Position numbers and translations under genes: made by a program | The notes under the pieces: generated by a model | What the model was told of the DNA's origin: nothing | What the model saw: only the letters and a program-made list of their open reading frames with translations | Database searches by the model: none | Shown here: positions 34,145 through 42,108 of the stretch, in pieces | How the letters are laid out: each line of letters opens with the position of its first letter | Position numbering within the stretch: the stretch's first letter is position 1 | From: Sphaerisporangium sp. | Lineage (GTDB): Bacteria; Actinomycetota; Actinomycetes; Streptosporangiales; Streptosporangiaceae | NCBI GenBank assembly: GCA_025964675.1 | Contig: JAOPYI010000192.1 | Coordinates: forward strand, 1 to 64,000 | DNA length: 64,000 nt | Direction: 5' to 3'

Positions 34145-35446
34145 GTGATCGTTCGTAATACCATCGGCCATGACGCCATCTCGGGCGCCTCGGCCGTTTC
34201 GGCGGACTTCAGCGTCTCGGGGGGTGAGGGCCGTCGTTCGCGGATTGCACCGATATTGGGTCCGGCGTTCGTGGCGGCCATCGCCTACGTCGACCCAGGC
34301 AACGTCGCCACCAATCTCACGGCCGGCGCCACGCACGGATATTTGCTCGTGTGGGTGGTCGTGGTCGCCAGCCTCGTGGCCATCCTCGTCCAGTTCCAGG
34401 CCGCCAAGCTGGGGATGGCGACCGGCCAGAGTCTGCCGCGACTGTGCCGCGAGCGACTCCCGCGGTGGGGGACCCGACTCCTGTGGGCCCAGGCCGAGAT
34501 CGTCGTGCTCGCGACTGACTTGGCCGAGTTCGTCGGCGCGGCGATCGGCATGCGGCTGCTGTTCGGGATGCCCGCAGCTCTCTCCGCCGCGGTGACGGCC
34601 GCGGTGTCGCTCCTGCTGCTACAACTGCGGCGGCAGGGCCGTACCCGCCCGTTCGAGCTGATGAGCGCGGCCGCACTCGTGCTAGTGGGCGCGGGCGTCT
34701 GCTATGACATTGTCGCGGTGGGCCACCAGTCAGCCGCCGGGCTCGCGGCCGGGCTCATCCCGGGCTTTGACGGCTCGGGCTCGCTGGTCCTGGCGATGGG
34801 AATCGTCGGCGCCACGGTCATGCCGCATGCGGTCTATCTGCACTCCGCGCTGGTCCAGGGCCGAGGGATGCCGGCCGACGCCGCGCGCAGGCAGCCCGGG
34901 CTTATACGTCGTGCACTGCGCCTCGACTGCGTGCTCGCCCTAGGCATCGCCACCGGCGTCAACGTGTCGATGATCGCCCTGGGTGCCGGGTTCGGTGCCG
35001 CGACGGGCGGGACGTGGACCGGCGACCTTATCGACGCACACTCCGAGCTGGCCGGCCGGGTCGGCGGCTTCGCCGCCCTGGCGTTCGCCGTGGCCCTACT
35101 GTCTTCCGGGATCTCGTCGGCCGGGGTCGGCACGTTGGCGGGAGATGTGGTCATGCACGGATTCCTCGGCTGGCGGGTGTCCCCCCACGTGCGCAGGATC
35201 GTGACGATGGCGCCGTCCGTGCTGGCGTTGAGCATCGGCGTGCCCCTCACCGGCTTGCTGATCGCGAGCCAGGTGGTGATCTCGCTGGGGGTACCGGTGG
35301 CGTTGTTCCTCCTCGTCTGGTTCTGCCGGGACCGGGCGTTGATGGGCCCGCTCGTCAACGCCCCGCTCACCACGCGGGTCGCCGGGGTGACGGGCGCGAT
35401 TGTGGCCGCGCTCGGCGTCTGTCTGCCGTTCACGCTCCTTTTCTGA
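34145..35446 (+). CDS. NRAMP-family Mn2+/Fe2+ transporter (MntH-like)
   Basis: 433 aa, GTG start with GGGAA about 10 bases upstream. The metal-binding helices carry DPGN (50-53) in helix 1 and MPH (226-228) in helix 6, the residues that select divalent transition metals. About 11 membrane helices are predicted. It imports Mn2+ or Fe2+ with protons. It is followed after 105 bases by an oxalate decarboxylase gene on the same strand, whose product needs Mn, suggesting metal supply for that enzyme. The N-terminal 30 residues are variable, so a later start cannot be excluded. Confidence 0.9.
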   Translation: MIVRNTIGHDAISGASAVSADFSVSGGEGRRSRIAPILGPAFVAAIAYVDPGNVATNLTAGATHGYLLVWVVVVASLVAILVQFQAAKLGMATGQSLPRLCRERLPRWGTRLLWAQAEIVVLATDLAEFVGAAIGMRLLFGMPAALSAAVTAAVSLLLLQLRRQGRTRPFELMSAAALVLVGAGVCYDIVAVGHQSAAGLAAGLIPGFDGSGSLVLAMGIVGATVMPHAVYLHSALVQGRGMPADAARRQPGLIRRALRLDCVLALGIATGVNVSMIALGAGFGAATGGTWTGDLIDAHSELAGRVGGFAALAFAVALLSSGISSAGVGTLAGDVVMHGFLGWRVSPHVRRIVTMAPSVLALSIGVPLTGLLIASQVVISLGVPVALFLLVWFCRDRALMGPLVNAPLTTRVAGVTGAIVAALGVCLPFTLLF

Positions 35447-35551
35447 AGCCCCCGTGCACTTCCGAGACAGCACGGAAGTCGCTGCCAGTCGCCCCTATGT
35501 CATTCACCCGCGTCATTTGTGCATCACACCGATACAAAGGAATGAGCTCAC

Positions 35552-36700
35552 ATGCGCAACCATACGTACAGGAACATTCCGCAGCCCCAACGAGACGGCC
35601 AGGGAGGCGTCGACACGGGCCCCCGGAACATCGAGTTGGACATTCAGAATCCGAACCTGCTCACGCCGCCGGTCACCGACCACGGCACCCTGCCCAACAT
35701 GAAATTCTCCTTCTCCATGGCGCACACCCGGATCGAGGAGGGCGGATGGACCAGGGAGGTCACCGCGCGCGAGTTGCCGATCGCCACCACGCTGGCCGGC
35801 GTCGACATGCACCTCAACCCAGGCGCCTACCGTGAACTGCACTGGCACAAGGAGGCGGAGTGGGCCTACGTACTGGAGGGCAGCTGCCGGATCGGCGCCG
35901 TCGACCAGGAGGGCTGCAACTTCCTCGACGACGTGCAGAAGGGCGACCTGTGGTTCTTCCCTAAGGGCGTGCCGCACTACATCCAGGCGCTCGAGGAGGG
36001 TGTGGAGTTCCTGCTGGTCTTCGATGACGGATCGTTCTCCGAGAACTCCACATTTATGATCAGTGACTTCTTCGCGCACACGCCGAAGAGCGTCCTGGCG
36101 AAGAATTTCGGCTGGACGCTCGAGCAGATGGAGAACATGCCGGAGAAGGAGAAGTACATCTTCCGAGGCCAGGTGCCGCCTCCCCTGGAGTCCGACCGGG
36201 TGGTCAGCCCCACGGGTGACGTGCCGCGGACGTTCAAGCACCGGATGCACGCACAGGAGCCAATCCGGTTCGACGGCGGCACGGTGCGGATCGTCGACTC
36301 GAGGACCTTCGCGGCGGCCACCACCATCTCGGCCGCCCTCGTGGAGGTGGAGCCGGGCGGTCTGCGTGAGCTGCACTGGCACCCGACCGACGACGAATGG
36401 CAGTACTGGATCTCCGGGTTCGGCCGGATGGGCGTATTCGCCAGCTCGGGCCTGGCGCGGACGTTCAACTTCCAGGCCGGTGACGTCGGCTATGTGCCGT
36501 TCGCTTACGGGCACTACATCGAGAACCTCGGGAACGAGCCACTGGTCTTCCTCGAGATGTTCCGCAATCCGCTCTTCGAGGACATTTCAGCGATGCAGTG
36601 GATGGCCAACACTCCGCCGCAAGTCAGCGCCGATACGCTCAACGTTCCGAGGTCGATGATCGAGGCACTCCCGAAGACCAAGCATAGCGTCGTCAGATGA
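35552..36700 (+). CDS. oxdC: Oxalate decarboxylase (bicupin, Mn-dependent)
   Basis: 382 aa; AAAGGA precedes the ATG. Two cupin domains each have the Mn site: HWHKEAE (H97, H99, E103) with H142, and HWHPTDDE (H275, H277, E282). The N-terminal lid sequence is SENS (163-166), with the Glu that distinguishes oxalate decarboxylase from oxalate oxidase. It converts oxalate to formate and CO2 and so raises pH. No signal peptide is present. Upstream NRAMP suggests an operon for oxalate resistance with Mn supply. Base composition of its ends is lower in GC than surrounding genes. Confidence 0.95.
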   Translation: MRNHTYRNIPQPQRDGQGGVDTGPRNIELDIQNPNLLTPPVTDHGTLPNMKFSFSMAHTRIEEGGWTREVTARELPIATTLAGVDMHLNPGAYRELHWHKEAEWAYVLEGSCRIGAVDQEGCNFLDDVQKGDLWFFPKGVPHYIQALEEGVEFLLVFDDGSFSENSTFMISDFFAHTPKSVLAKNFGWTLEQMENMPEKEKYIFRGQVPPPLESDRVVSPTGDVPRTFKHRMHAQEPIRFDGGTVRIVDSRTFAAATTISAALVEVEPGGLRELHWHPTDDEWQYWISGFGRMGVFASSGLARTFNFQAGDVGYVPFAYGHYIENLGNEPLVFLEMFRNPLFEDISAMQWMANTPPQVSADTLNVPRSMIEALPKTKHSVVR

Positions 36701-37013
36701 TCTCGTTACATCGGATGTCTCTGCTGAGGCCGGGACGACGCCAGTCGAGCCGTCCCGGCGGGTTTGGCTGAGGTCAGAACTGGGGCGGCGGCTGGTGCGG
36801 CGCCGAACTCTGGGAATTCCTGCCCGGTCTGCCCGCGCCCTTCCTGTGACCATGACCGAGGAACAGGACCCCGCCAGTCGAGACGAACCCAAGGGTCCAC
36901 AACTAGTATTTGCGATCAAGGCGGATGATCTTGCTATCGCTCGGCAGATACCTTAGTAGTCCCTTAGCGACGCCTGAGCGTGGGCTTATCGTGCTGACGT
37001 CGACTCTGGGCAC
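36701..37013. other. Intergenic region after oxdC
   Basis: 313 bases. A hairpin with a 9-base perfect stem stands at 36729-36759 (listed separately). A 34-codon frame at 36852-36956 (starts MTEEQDPASRD, ends AIARQIP) lacks a ribosome site and is not recognised. No other gene is seen. Confidence 0.5.
36729..36759 (+). terminator. Terminator hairpin downstream of oxdC
   Basis: GCCGGGACG (36729-36737) pairs perfectly with CGTCCCGGC (36751-36759) across a 13-base loop, about 30 bases after the oxdC stop. It is followed by GGGTTTGG. A likely factor-independent terminator of the NRAMP-oxdC unit. Confidence 0.65.
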
Positions 37014-37391
37014 ATGGCAAACACACCACGCATCAGTAAGGCGAAGAAACTGACTCTCGCGGCGGCCGCATCGGCCGCACTCCTCGCCCTGGCGGCCACG
37101 AGCACCGCCGTCGCGAGCCCGCAGGCCACACCGGCGGCGGCGGAGACCATAAGCGTCACGTCCTCGATCACCGCGACCCCCACGCCGACCGAGAGCCCAC
37201 GCGCCGACCGCGGCGGGGTCGATGACCGCGGTCGTGATGACAACGGTGGGAAGGATTATCGCGGCGGGGTCGATGACCGCGGTCGTGATGACCAAGGCGT
37301 CCGCGACGACCGCGGCGGGCACGGTGGCTTCGATGACCGTGGAGGGCGGGACGACCACAGTGGGAAGGACGACCGCGGCGGGCACGACTAG
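37014..37391 (+). CDS. Secreted DDRG-repeat low-complexity protein
   Basis: 125 aa. A signal peptide (1-36: KAKKLTLAAAASAALLALA, cleavage near AVAS) is followed by a Thr/Pro linker. Residues 62-125 are then built almost only from Asp, Arg, Gly and His in repeats of the form DDRG[R/G/H]. The tract is charged but close to neutral overall, so it should be disordered, able to bind metal or coacervate. No ribosome site is obvious. Function unknown. The frame is supported by the signal peptide and by the DNA repeats keeping it open. Confidence 0.65.
   Translation: MANTPRISKAKKLTLAAAASAALLALAATSTAVASPQATPAAAETISVTSSITATPTPTESPRADRGGVDDRGRDDNGGKDYRGGVDDRGRDDQGVRDDRGGHGGFDDRGGRDDHSGKDDRGGHD
37209..37292 (+). 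repeat. 33-bp exact direct repeat inside the DDRG gene
   Basis: The 33 bases at 37209-37241 recur exactly at 37260-37292, an offset of 51 bases (17 codons). Each copy encodes a RGGVDDRGRDD unit. The gene apparently grew by recent in-frame duplication. Confidence 0.85.
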
Positions 37392-37443
37392 CTCGATGTG
37401 ACCTGGGCGAAGAGCCGCGCTCGGCCGCTTTTCTGACGTCTTC

Positions 37444-37487
37444 AGGGAGAGCACCTGCGGCGCGCGCCTGGTGCTGCGCCTCTCCCT
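37444..37487. terminator. Stem-loop between convergent DDRG and LanC-like genes
   Basis: AGGGAGAG (37444-37451) pairs with CTCTCCCT (37480-37487). An inner CACC/GGTG extends the stem. Its location between two convergent stops suggests a bidirectional terminator. Confidence 0.55.
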
Positions 37488-37549
37488 CGCCCCGCAGGCG
37501 TGCGGGGACCACTGAGACGCCCTGCACCTGGGGCGGCCGGCGTCCGGGC

Positions 37550-38893
37550 TCAGTTGGACCGGCGCAGGGCCGAGGCCGGCACCGGGATGGCCGGGAACGG
37601 GTTGTCCGGGAGCAGGATGAGCCGGCGGGTCTCGCCGACCGGCTCTGCCGCCTCCAGATGGAGGAGCGCGGAGCCGATCCCGGCGGCGCCGATCATGTAG
37701 CCGGTGTCTGCCGTCACCTCCCAGGGCCGCAGCCGCCGGTACGCCTGGTACCACCGGTAGCCGGCGTCGTCGTGGCCCGTGGCGCGGCCGATCAGGTTGT
37801 CGGCGAGGGTGCGGGCGAAGTCGAGGTAGGGCTCCTCGCCCGTCGCGGCCCACAGCCCCACGAACAGCTCCAGCAGGCCCGCCGCGCCGCAGCACTGGCA
37901 GGCGACGTTCCAGAAACCTGGGGTCTGGCGTCGGGGGACACCGCTGCACACGATGCCGGCGGCGAGCCGCTTGACCCAGTCGAGGTCGCCCTGGTCGCCC
38001 GTCACGCGGTAGAGCTCGTAGAACATGCGGGCCACCCCGGCCGATCCTGAGCAGAGGCCGAGGTAGTGCAGCCCTCGCCCCTGGGGGACGTGGTGCGGCA
38101 CGAGGGCGTGCTTGTCGGTCACCGTGCTCACCGTGCGGACGAAGTCGGCACCCCTGCGCGCCGCCTCGAGGAACCGCCTGTCGCGCGTCACGCCGTACAG
38201 CCGGGCGAGCAGAAAGGCAGTGCCGGCCGTGCCGGACAGGAAGCCGGGCGTGACGGCGTCCTCCGGAAGGTCGGGGCAGCCCTTCTCGCCGAACTTGTGG
38301 CCCGGCACCACCTGCCCGGCGACGCGTTCCCCGGCCTCGATCGCGACCTCCTCGTAGGCCGAGACCCCGAGGATGCCCGAGGCGTGCAGCAGTCCGAGGA
38401 TGATGCCGCCGTCGCCCCGCTGCGCGGGGTCGCCCGTCCAGCCGACGCCGCCGCCGGTCCTGCGCAGGCTGCGCACGACGCGGTCGGCCCCTGCTCTGGC
38501 CGCGATTTCGAACGACTCGTCGCCGGTCGCCCACCCGGCCTCCGCCAGGGCGAAGACCATGCCGGTGAGGCCGTGGTAGAGGGAGAGGTCGGGCTCGTCC
38601 TGCCAGGTGGCGGCGAGATAGCGCGCGCCCTCCCTGGCGTCTTGCAGGTAGGCCTCGTGGCCGGTCGCCGCGGCGAGCTCCAGGAAGAACAGCACGATGC
38701 CGGCGGCCCCGGCGTACAGCGAGCCCGGCTGGCCCGACCGGGCCGAATGGCGCTGGGGATCGGGGTTGGCGCGCCAGTGGCGCCCACGCTCGTCGTCCAC
38801 CGCCGCCGACCGGATCCAGCGCCCGGCCTTGATCGCCGCGGTGAAGGGGGTCTCGGCGCGTGGCCACGACGGGTGACTCCGGTCCGGGCTCAT
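37550..38893 (-). CDS. LanC-like lanthionine-synthetase cyclase family protein
   Basis: 447 aa from the ATG at 38893, with GAGGAGG upstream. The alpha-toroid repeats of the family are present: GQPGSLYAGAAGIVLF, YHGLTGMVFAL, GFLSGTAGTAFLL, LGLCSGSAGVARMFYEL and ACQCCGAAGLLELFVGLW. LanC enzymes bind zinc through Cys and Cys-His. Here the candidates are C281 and C334-C335, a CCG variant like that reported for some LanM cyclase domains. No dehydratase or lanthipeptide precursor is seen nearby, so it is an orphan. It may act on a distant precursor or on another thiol substrate. Confidence 0.88.
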   Translation of the reverse strand: MSPDRSHPSWPRAETPFTAAIKAGRWIRSAAVDDERGRHWRANPDPQRHSARSGQPGSLYAGAAGIVLFFLELAAATGHEAYLQDAREGARYLAATWQDEPDLSLYHGLTGMVFALAEAGWATGDESFEIAARAGADRVVRSLRRTGGGVGWTGDPAQRGDGGIILGLLHASGILGVSAYEEVAIEAGERVAGQVVPGHKFGEKGCPDLPEDAVTPGFLSGTAGTAFLLARLYGVTRDRRFLEAARRGADFVRTVSTVTDKHALVPHHVPQGRGLHYLGLCSGSAGVARMFYELYRVTGDQGDLDWVKRLAAGIVCSGVPRRQTPGFWNVACQCCGAAGLLELFVGLWAATGEEPYLDFARTLADNLIGRATGHDDAGYRWYQAYRRLRPWEVTADTGYMIGAAGIGSALLHLEAAEPVGETRRLILLPDNPFPAIPVPASALRRSN

Positions 38894-39273
38894 GTCGCCT
38901 CCTCTGCGCGCCCAGTATCCCACGAATTTGGTAGGAAAACTAGGCAATTGCTGAAGCATCCGGTTGCGGCACACGGCTGACCCCGTTATCCGCCGCACCA
39001 GAACAATCTCACAAACGACCCGCCCGCGGGACCTTCCGTACGCACCGCCAACGGCACAATCCCGTGCGGGGCAGGGCTCCGCGACGCTGACGGAAAGCCT
39101 ACTTTGCAGATCGGAAAGGGGTAGATATGCTCGCTTACCTCGGGGGCTTTTACCCTGATAGGTGGATTTGCCACGCTGATCGCCCTGGTTCTCGTGCGGC
39201 AGCGGCGGCGAGGACGGCGGCCCGAGGCGGGCACTCTGGAATCCGACACGGTCCACGCGGAAGGGATAGCCCG
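38894..39273. other. Divergent intergenic region between lanC-like and mtnA
   Basis: 380 bases. No SAM or other known riboswitch consensus could be matched ahead of mtnA. A frame from about 39129 ending at 39276 would encode a single membrane helix followed by a basic then acidic tail (AFTLIGGFATLIALVLVR and onward). It has no start codon unless a frame change at GGGGG (39142-39146) joins it to the ATG at 39127. It may be a decayed or frameshifted small membrane protein. Confidence 0.5.
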
Positions 39274-40341
39274 GTGAGTGACACCAGGAACGTACCTGTA
39301 CTGGCCGACTCGGTGCGGACGACCGCGCACGGGGTGGAGATCCTCGATCGCCGCGTCTACCCGTTCGAGCGCCGATGGGTGCACTGCGCGACGATGGAGG
39401 ACGTCGCGGTGGCCATCGAGCAGATGGTCACGCAGAGCTCGGGGCCGCTGTTCGCCACGACCGCCGGCATGACGCTGGCCGCCCGGGAGGCGCGGAACGC
39501 CGCGCCCGGGGACGCGGCCGGCCGGCTGCGCGCCGCCGGCCGCAGGCTGATCGCCACCCGGCCGACCAACAACCACATCCGCGACGCCGTACACGCGATC
39601 CTCTCGGCCACCGTCGACGGCCCCCTCGCCGAGGCGCCAGGGGAGGAGCTCGTCGCCGCCGTGGCGAAGGCGGCTGCCGAGCACGACGCGGGCTACCGCT
39701 CTGGAGCCGAGGCCCTCGGCCGGTACGCCGCGGAACTGCTGGAGGACGGCGCGCGCGTGCTCACCCATTGCTGGGGCGACGCCTACCTGATCGGCGCCGT
39801 GCGAGCCGCCGAGGAGATGGGCAAGCGGCTGGAGTTCGTCTGCACCGAGACCCGGCCCTACCTCCAGGGGGCGAGGCTCACCGCCGCGACGCTGGTCGAG
39901 ATGGGCTACCGGCCCACCGTCATCACCGACGGCATGGTCCCGGCCGCGCTCGCCGACGGGCTGGCGGACGTGGCGCTGGTCGCCTCCGACCGCGTGACCA
40001 TGGACGGCCACGTGGTGAACAAGGTGGGCACGCTGGCGGTCGCGCTGGCCGCGCAGGCGTTCGGCGTGCCGTTCTACGTGCTGTCCCACGCCCCCGACCC
40101 GCTCTCACCCGGGATCGAGGACGTCGAGATCGAGCACCGCGACGGCGACGAGGTCCTGCGCGTGCTCGGCACGCGCAGCGCGGCCGAGGGGGCGCGAGGC
40201 TACTACCCGGCCTTCGACGCCACACCGCCCCACCTGGTGACCCGGATCGTCACCGCGCACGGCGCCTTCGAGCCCGCGCGCGTATCGGACCACTTCAGGT
40301 CCAGCACTGATCTTGACAATGAGGAGCAACCCGCGCGATGA
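39274..40341 (+). CDS. mtnA: Methylthioribose-1-phosphate isomerase family protein (eIF-2B-like)
   Basis: 355 aa from the GTG at 39274, with GGAAGGGAT upstream. MtnA/eIF-2B hallmarks are RPTNNHI, the catalytic Cys in LTHCWGDAY, ETRPYLQGARLTA, VITDGMVPA and the catalytic Asp in VASDRV, followed by NKVGT. It isomerises 5-methylthioribose-1-phosphate to the ribulose form in methionine salvage. THC-W replaces the THC-N of most MtnA proteins, so a relaxed or related substrate such as 5-deoxyribose-1-phosphate is possible. The mtnC, mtnB, mtnK and mtnD genes nearby favour the salvage role. The stop overlaps the next gene. Confidence 0.85.
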   Translation: MSDTRNVPVLADSVRTTAHGVEILDRRVYPFERRWVHCATMEDVAVAIEQMVTQSSGPLFATTAGMTLAAREARNAAPGDAAGRLRAAGRRLIATRPTNNHIRDAVHAILSATVDGPLAEAPGEELVAAVAKAAAEHDAGYRSGAEALGRYAAELLEDGARVLTHCWGDAYLIGAVRAAEEMGKRLEFVCTETRPYLQGARLTAATLVEMGYRPTVITDGMVPAALADGLADVALVASDRVTMDGHVVNKVGTLAVALAAQAFGVPFYVLSHAPDPLSPGIEDVEIEHRDGDEVLRVLGTRSAAEGARGYYPAFDATPPHLVTRIVTAHGAFEPARVSDHFRSSTDLDNEEQPAR

Positions 40342-41297
40342 GCAAGGCCCGCCGCGTCGTCGTCGACACCGACGCCGGGATCGACGACGCCCACACGCTG
40401 CTCTACCTGGCCGGACGCCCGGACGCGGAGATCGTGGCCGTGACCTCGGTGTTCGGCAACTGCGTGGAGGAGGACGCGGTACGCAACATCGGGTACGTCA
40501 ACCGGCTGCTCGGGCTCTCCGTACCCATCGCGCGCGGTGCGGCCGAGCCGCTGTCCGGCACCGCGCGCATCGCCCGGTACGTCCACGGCCATGACGGCCT
40601 CGGGGATCGCGGCTACGACCGCCCGATCCCTCCCGTGGCCGCCGAGACGGCCGCCGAGCTTCTCGTACGGCTGGCGAACGAGCAGCCGGGCGAGCTGGAC
40701 CTGCTGGCGCTCGGCCCGCTGACCAACCTGGGCCTGGCGTTGCGCCTCGATCCTGAGCTCTTTACAAAGTATCGTTCGGTCGTGCTGATGGGCGGCTCCG
40801 GGCCGTACGCCGACCCCGGCAAGATGCTCATGATCGACGCCAACGTCCACAACGACCCCGTGGCGGCGCGGGCGGTCTTCTCCGCCCCGCGAGGCGAGCT
40901 GGTGATGGTGGGGGTGAACGTCACCGCCGTGACGATCCTTTCGGAACCGGCCATCGCCGCCCTGCGCGCGACCGACACCCCGGTCGCGCGGTTCGCCACC
41001 GAGATCCTCGACTCCTACCTGGACTTCTACCAGAGGGAGTGGGGCCGGCGGATCATCCCGCTGCACGACCCGCTGGCGGCGGGCATCCTGCTCGACCCTG
41101 GGTTCGCCACCGCCGCCACGCTGGGGCCGGTCAACGTCGTCGGCGACGGGTTCCTCTGGCGGGCCCGCCTGATGCGGACCGCCGAGGGACTGCCCCCGTC
41201 GTTCCCGTACGAGCCGGCGCCGGACACCCGTGTGATCACGGCGGTCGACTCGGCGAGGTTCGTCAACGACTTCGTCAAGACCCTGACCCGGCCATGA
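40338..41297 (+). CDS. Nucleoside hydrolase (IunH family), probable methylthioadenosine-cleaving member
   Basis: 319 aa; the ATG overlaps the mtnA stop (ATGA). The calcium-binding active-site motif is VVVDTDAGIDD (7-17). Further family signatures are LALGPLTNLGLAL, VVLMGGSG, NVHNDPVAARAVF and the late HDPLAAG. The family hydrolyses N-ribosidic bonds of nucleosides. Its place inside a methionine-salvage operon, and the lack of an MTA nucleosidase or phosphorylase gene here, suggest it releases methylthioribose from methylthioadenosine. This is inference. Confidence 0.9.
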   Translation: MSKARRVVVDTDAGIDDAHTLLYLAGRPDAEIVAVTSVFGNCVEEDAVRNIGYVNRLLGLSVPIARGAAEPLSGTARIARYVHGHDGLGDRGYDRPIPPVAAETAAELLVRLANEQPGELDLLALGPLTNLGLALRLDPELFTKYRSVVLMGGSGPYADPGKMLMIDANVHNDPVAARAVFSAPRGELVMVGVNVTAVTILSEPAIAALRATDTPVARFATEILDSYLDFYQREWGRRIIPLHDPLAAGILLDPGFATAATLGPVNVVGDGFLWRARLMRTAEGLPPSFPYEPAPDTRVITAVDSARFVNDFVKTLTRP

Positions 41298-41394
41298 GCC
41301 GTACCCTCCCCAGCGGCTCCCGCCTGGCGGCTCCCCCGGAGCGCGTACGAAGGACCGGACGCCCTGGCCGGGCTGATCAGAGAGAGGTGATGAC

Positions 41395-42108
41395 GTGGCG
41401 GACACGACGCCCGCGTGGATCGTGCTGGACATCGAGGGCACCACGAGCTCGACGAGTTCGGTGCACTCCGGTTTGTACGACTACGCGCGGCCCCGGCTCG
41501 CGGTGTGGATCGACACCCACCCCGGCGACCCCGAGGTCCAGGACGCTGTGGCCCAGGTGCGCGCGGAGGCGGGGTTGCCGGAGGGCGCCACCACCGCCGA
41601 CGTGGTGCGGGTGCTGCGCGGCTGGATGGACGGCGACGTCAAGGCGACGCCGCTGAAGACCTTGCAGGGGCAGATCTGGGCCACCGGTTTCGCCGAGGGG
41701 GACCTGATCGCCCACTTCTTCCCCGACGTGCCGCCCGCGCTGCGCTCCTGGCACGCCGGGAGGATCAAGCTCGCGGTGTTCTCCTCCGGGTCGGTGCGTA
41801 GCCAGCAGCCGTGGTTCCGGCACAGCGACGCGGGGGACCTCGCCATCCTCGTCGAGGAGTACTTCGACACCGTCAACGCCGGTCCGAAACGCGAGGCCGC
41901 CTCGTACCACCGCATCGCCGAGGCCCTGGGCGCCTCCGGCGACCGTCTGCTGTTCCTGTCCGACGTCCCGGCCGAGCTCGACGCGGCCTCGGCCGCGGGC
42001 TGGCGTACGACCGGCGTGCGACGGCCGGGCGAACCCAGCGAGAACGCCGGCTTCGGCGCCCACCCCACGATCGCCTCTTTCGGCGAACTGACCTTCAAGG
42101 AGTCCTGA
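41395..42108 (+). CDS. mtnC: Enolase-phosphatase E1 (MtnC)
   Basis: 237 aa, GTG start with GAGAGAGGTG upstream. It is a HAD enzyme with VLDIEGTTSS (nucleophile Asp at residue 9-10), KLAVFSSGSVRSQ (motif II), AGPKREAASY (Lys) and LFLSDVPAELDAA (motif IV). The sequence DIEGTT is diagnostic of MtnC. It enolises and dephosphorylates diketomethylthiopentyl-1-phosphate to acireductone. A 97-base gap separates it from the hydrolase gene, and its stop overlaps the mtnB start (TGATG). Confidence 0.95.
   Translation: MADTTPAWIVLDIEGTTSSTSSVHSGLYDYARPRLAVWIDTHPGDPEVQDAVAQVRAEAGLPEGATTADVVRVLRGWMDGDVKATPLKTLQGQIWATGFAEGDLIAHFFPDVPPALRSWHAGRIKLAVFSSGSVRSQQPWFRHSDAGDLAILVEEYFDTVNAGPKREAASYHRIAEALGASGDRLLFLSDVPAELDAASAAGWRTTGVRRPGEPSENAGFGAHPTIASFGELTFKES

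Noticed and set aside
37209-37292. Possible CRISPR repeat-spacer array
   Set aside because: Only two copies, in frame inside a protein repeat, with no third unit and no cas genes. The Cas4-like nuclease is 22 kb away with non-CRISPR partners.
37014-37391. DDRG protein as precursor peptide for the neighbouring LanC-like enzyme
   Set aside because: It has a classical signal peptide and no Cys; the repeat half has almost no Ser or Thr, so no lanthionine ring could form. The genes are convergent.
36903-38867. Long minus-strand frame crossing the DDRG gene and lanC-like gene
   Set aside because: Its Arg-rich composition and its run across two better genes with signal peptide or clear family motifs show it is a shadow.
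38894-39273. SAM or other riboswitch controlling methionine salvage
   Set aside because: No match to SAM-I, SAM-II, SAM-IV, cobalamin or TPP core motifs could be found by eye here or at 48034-48184.
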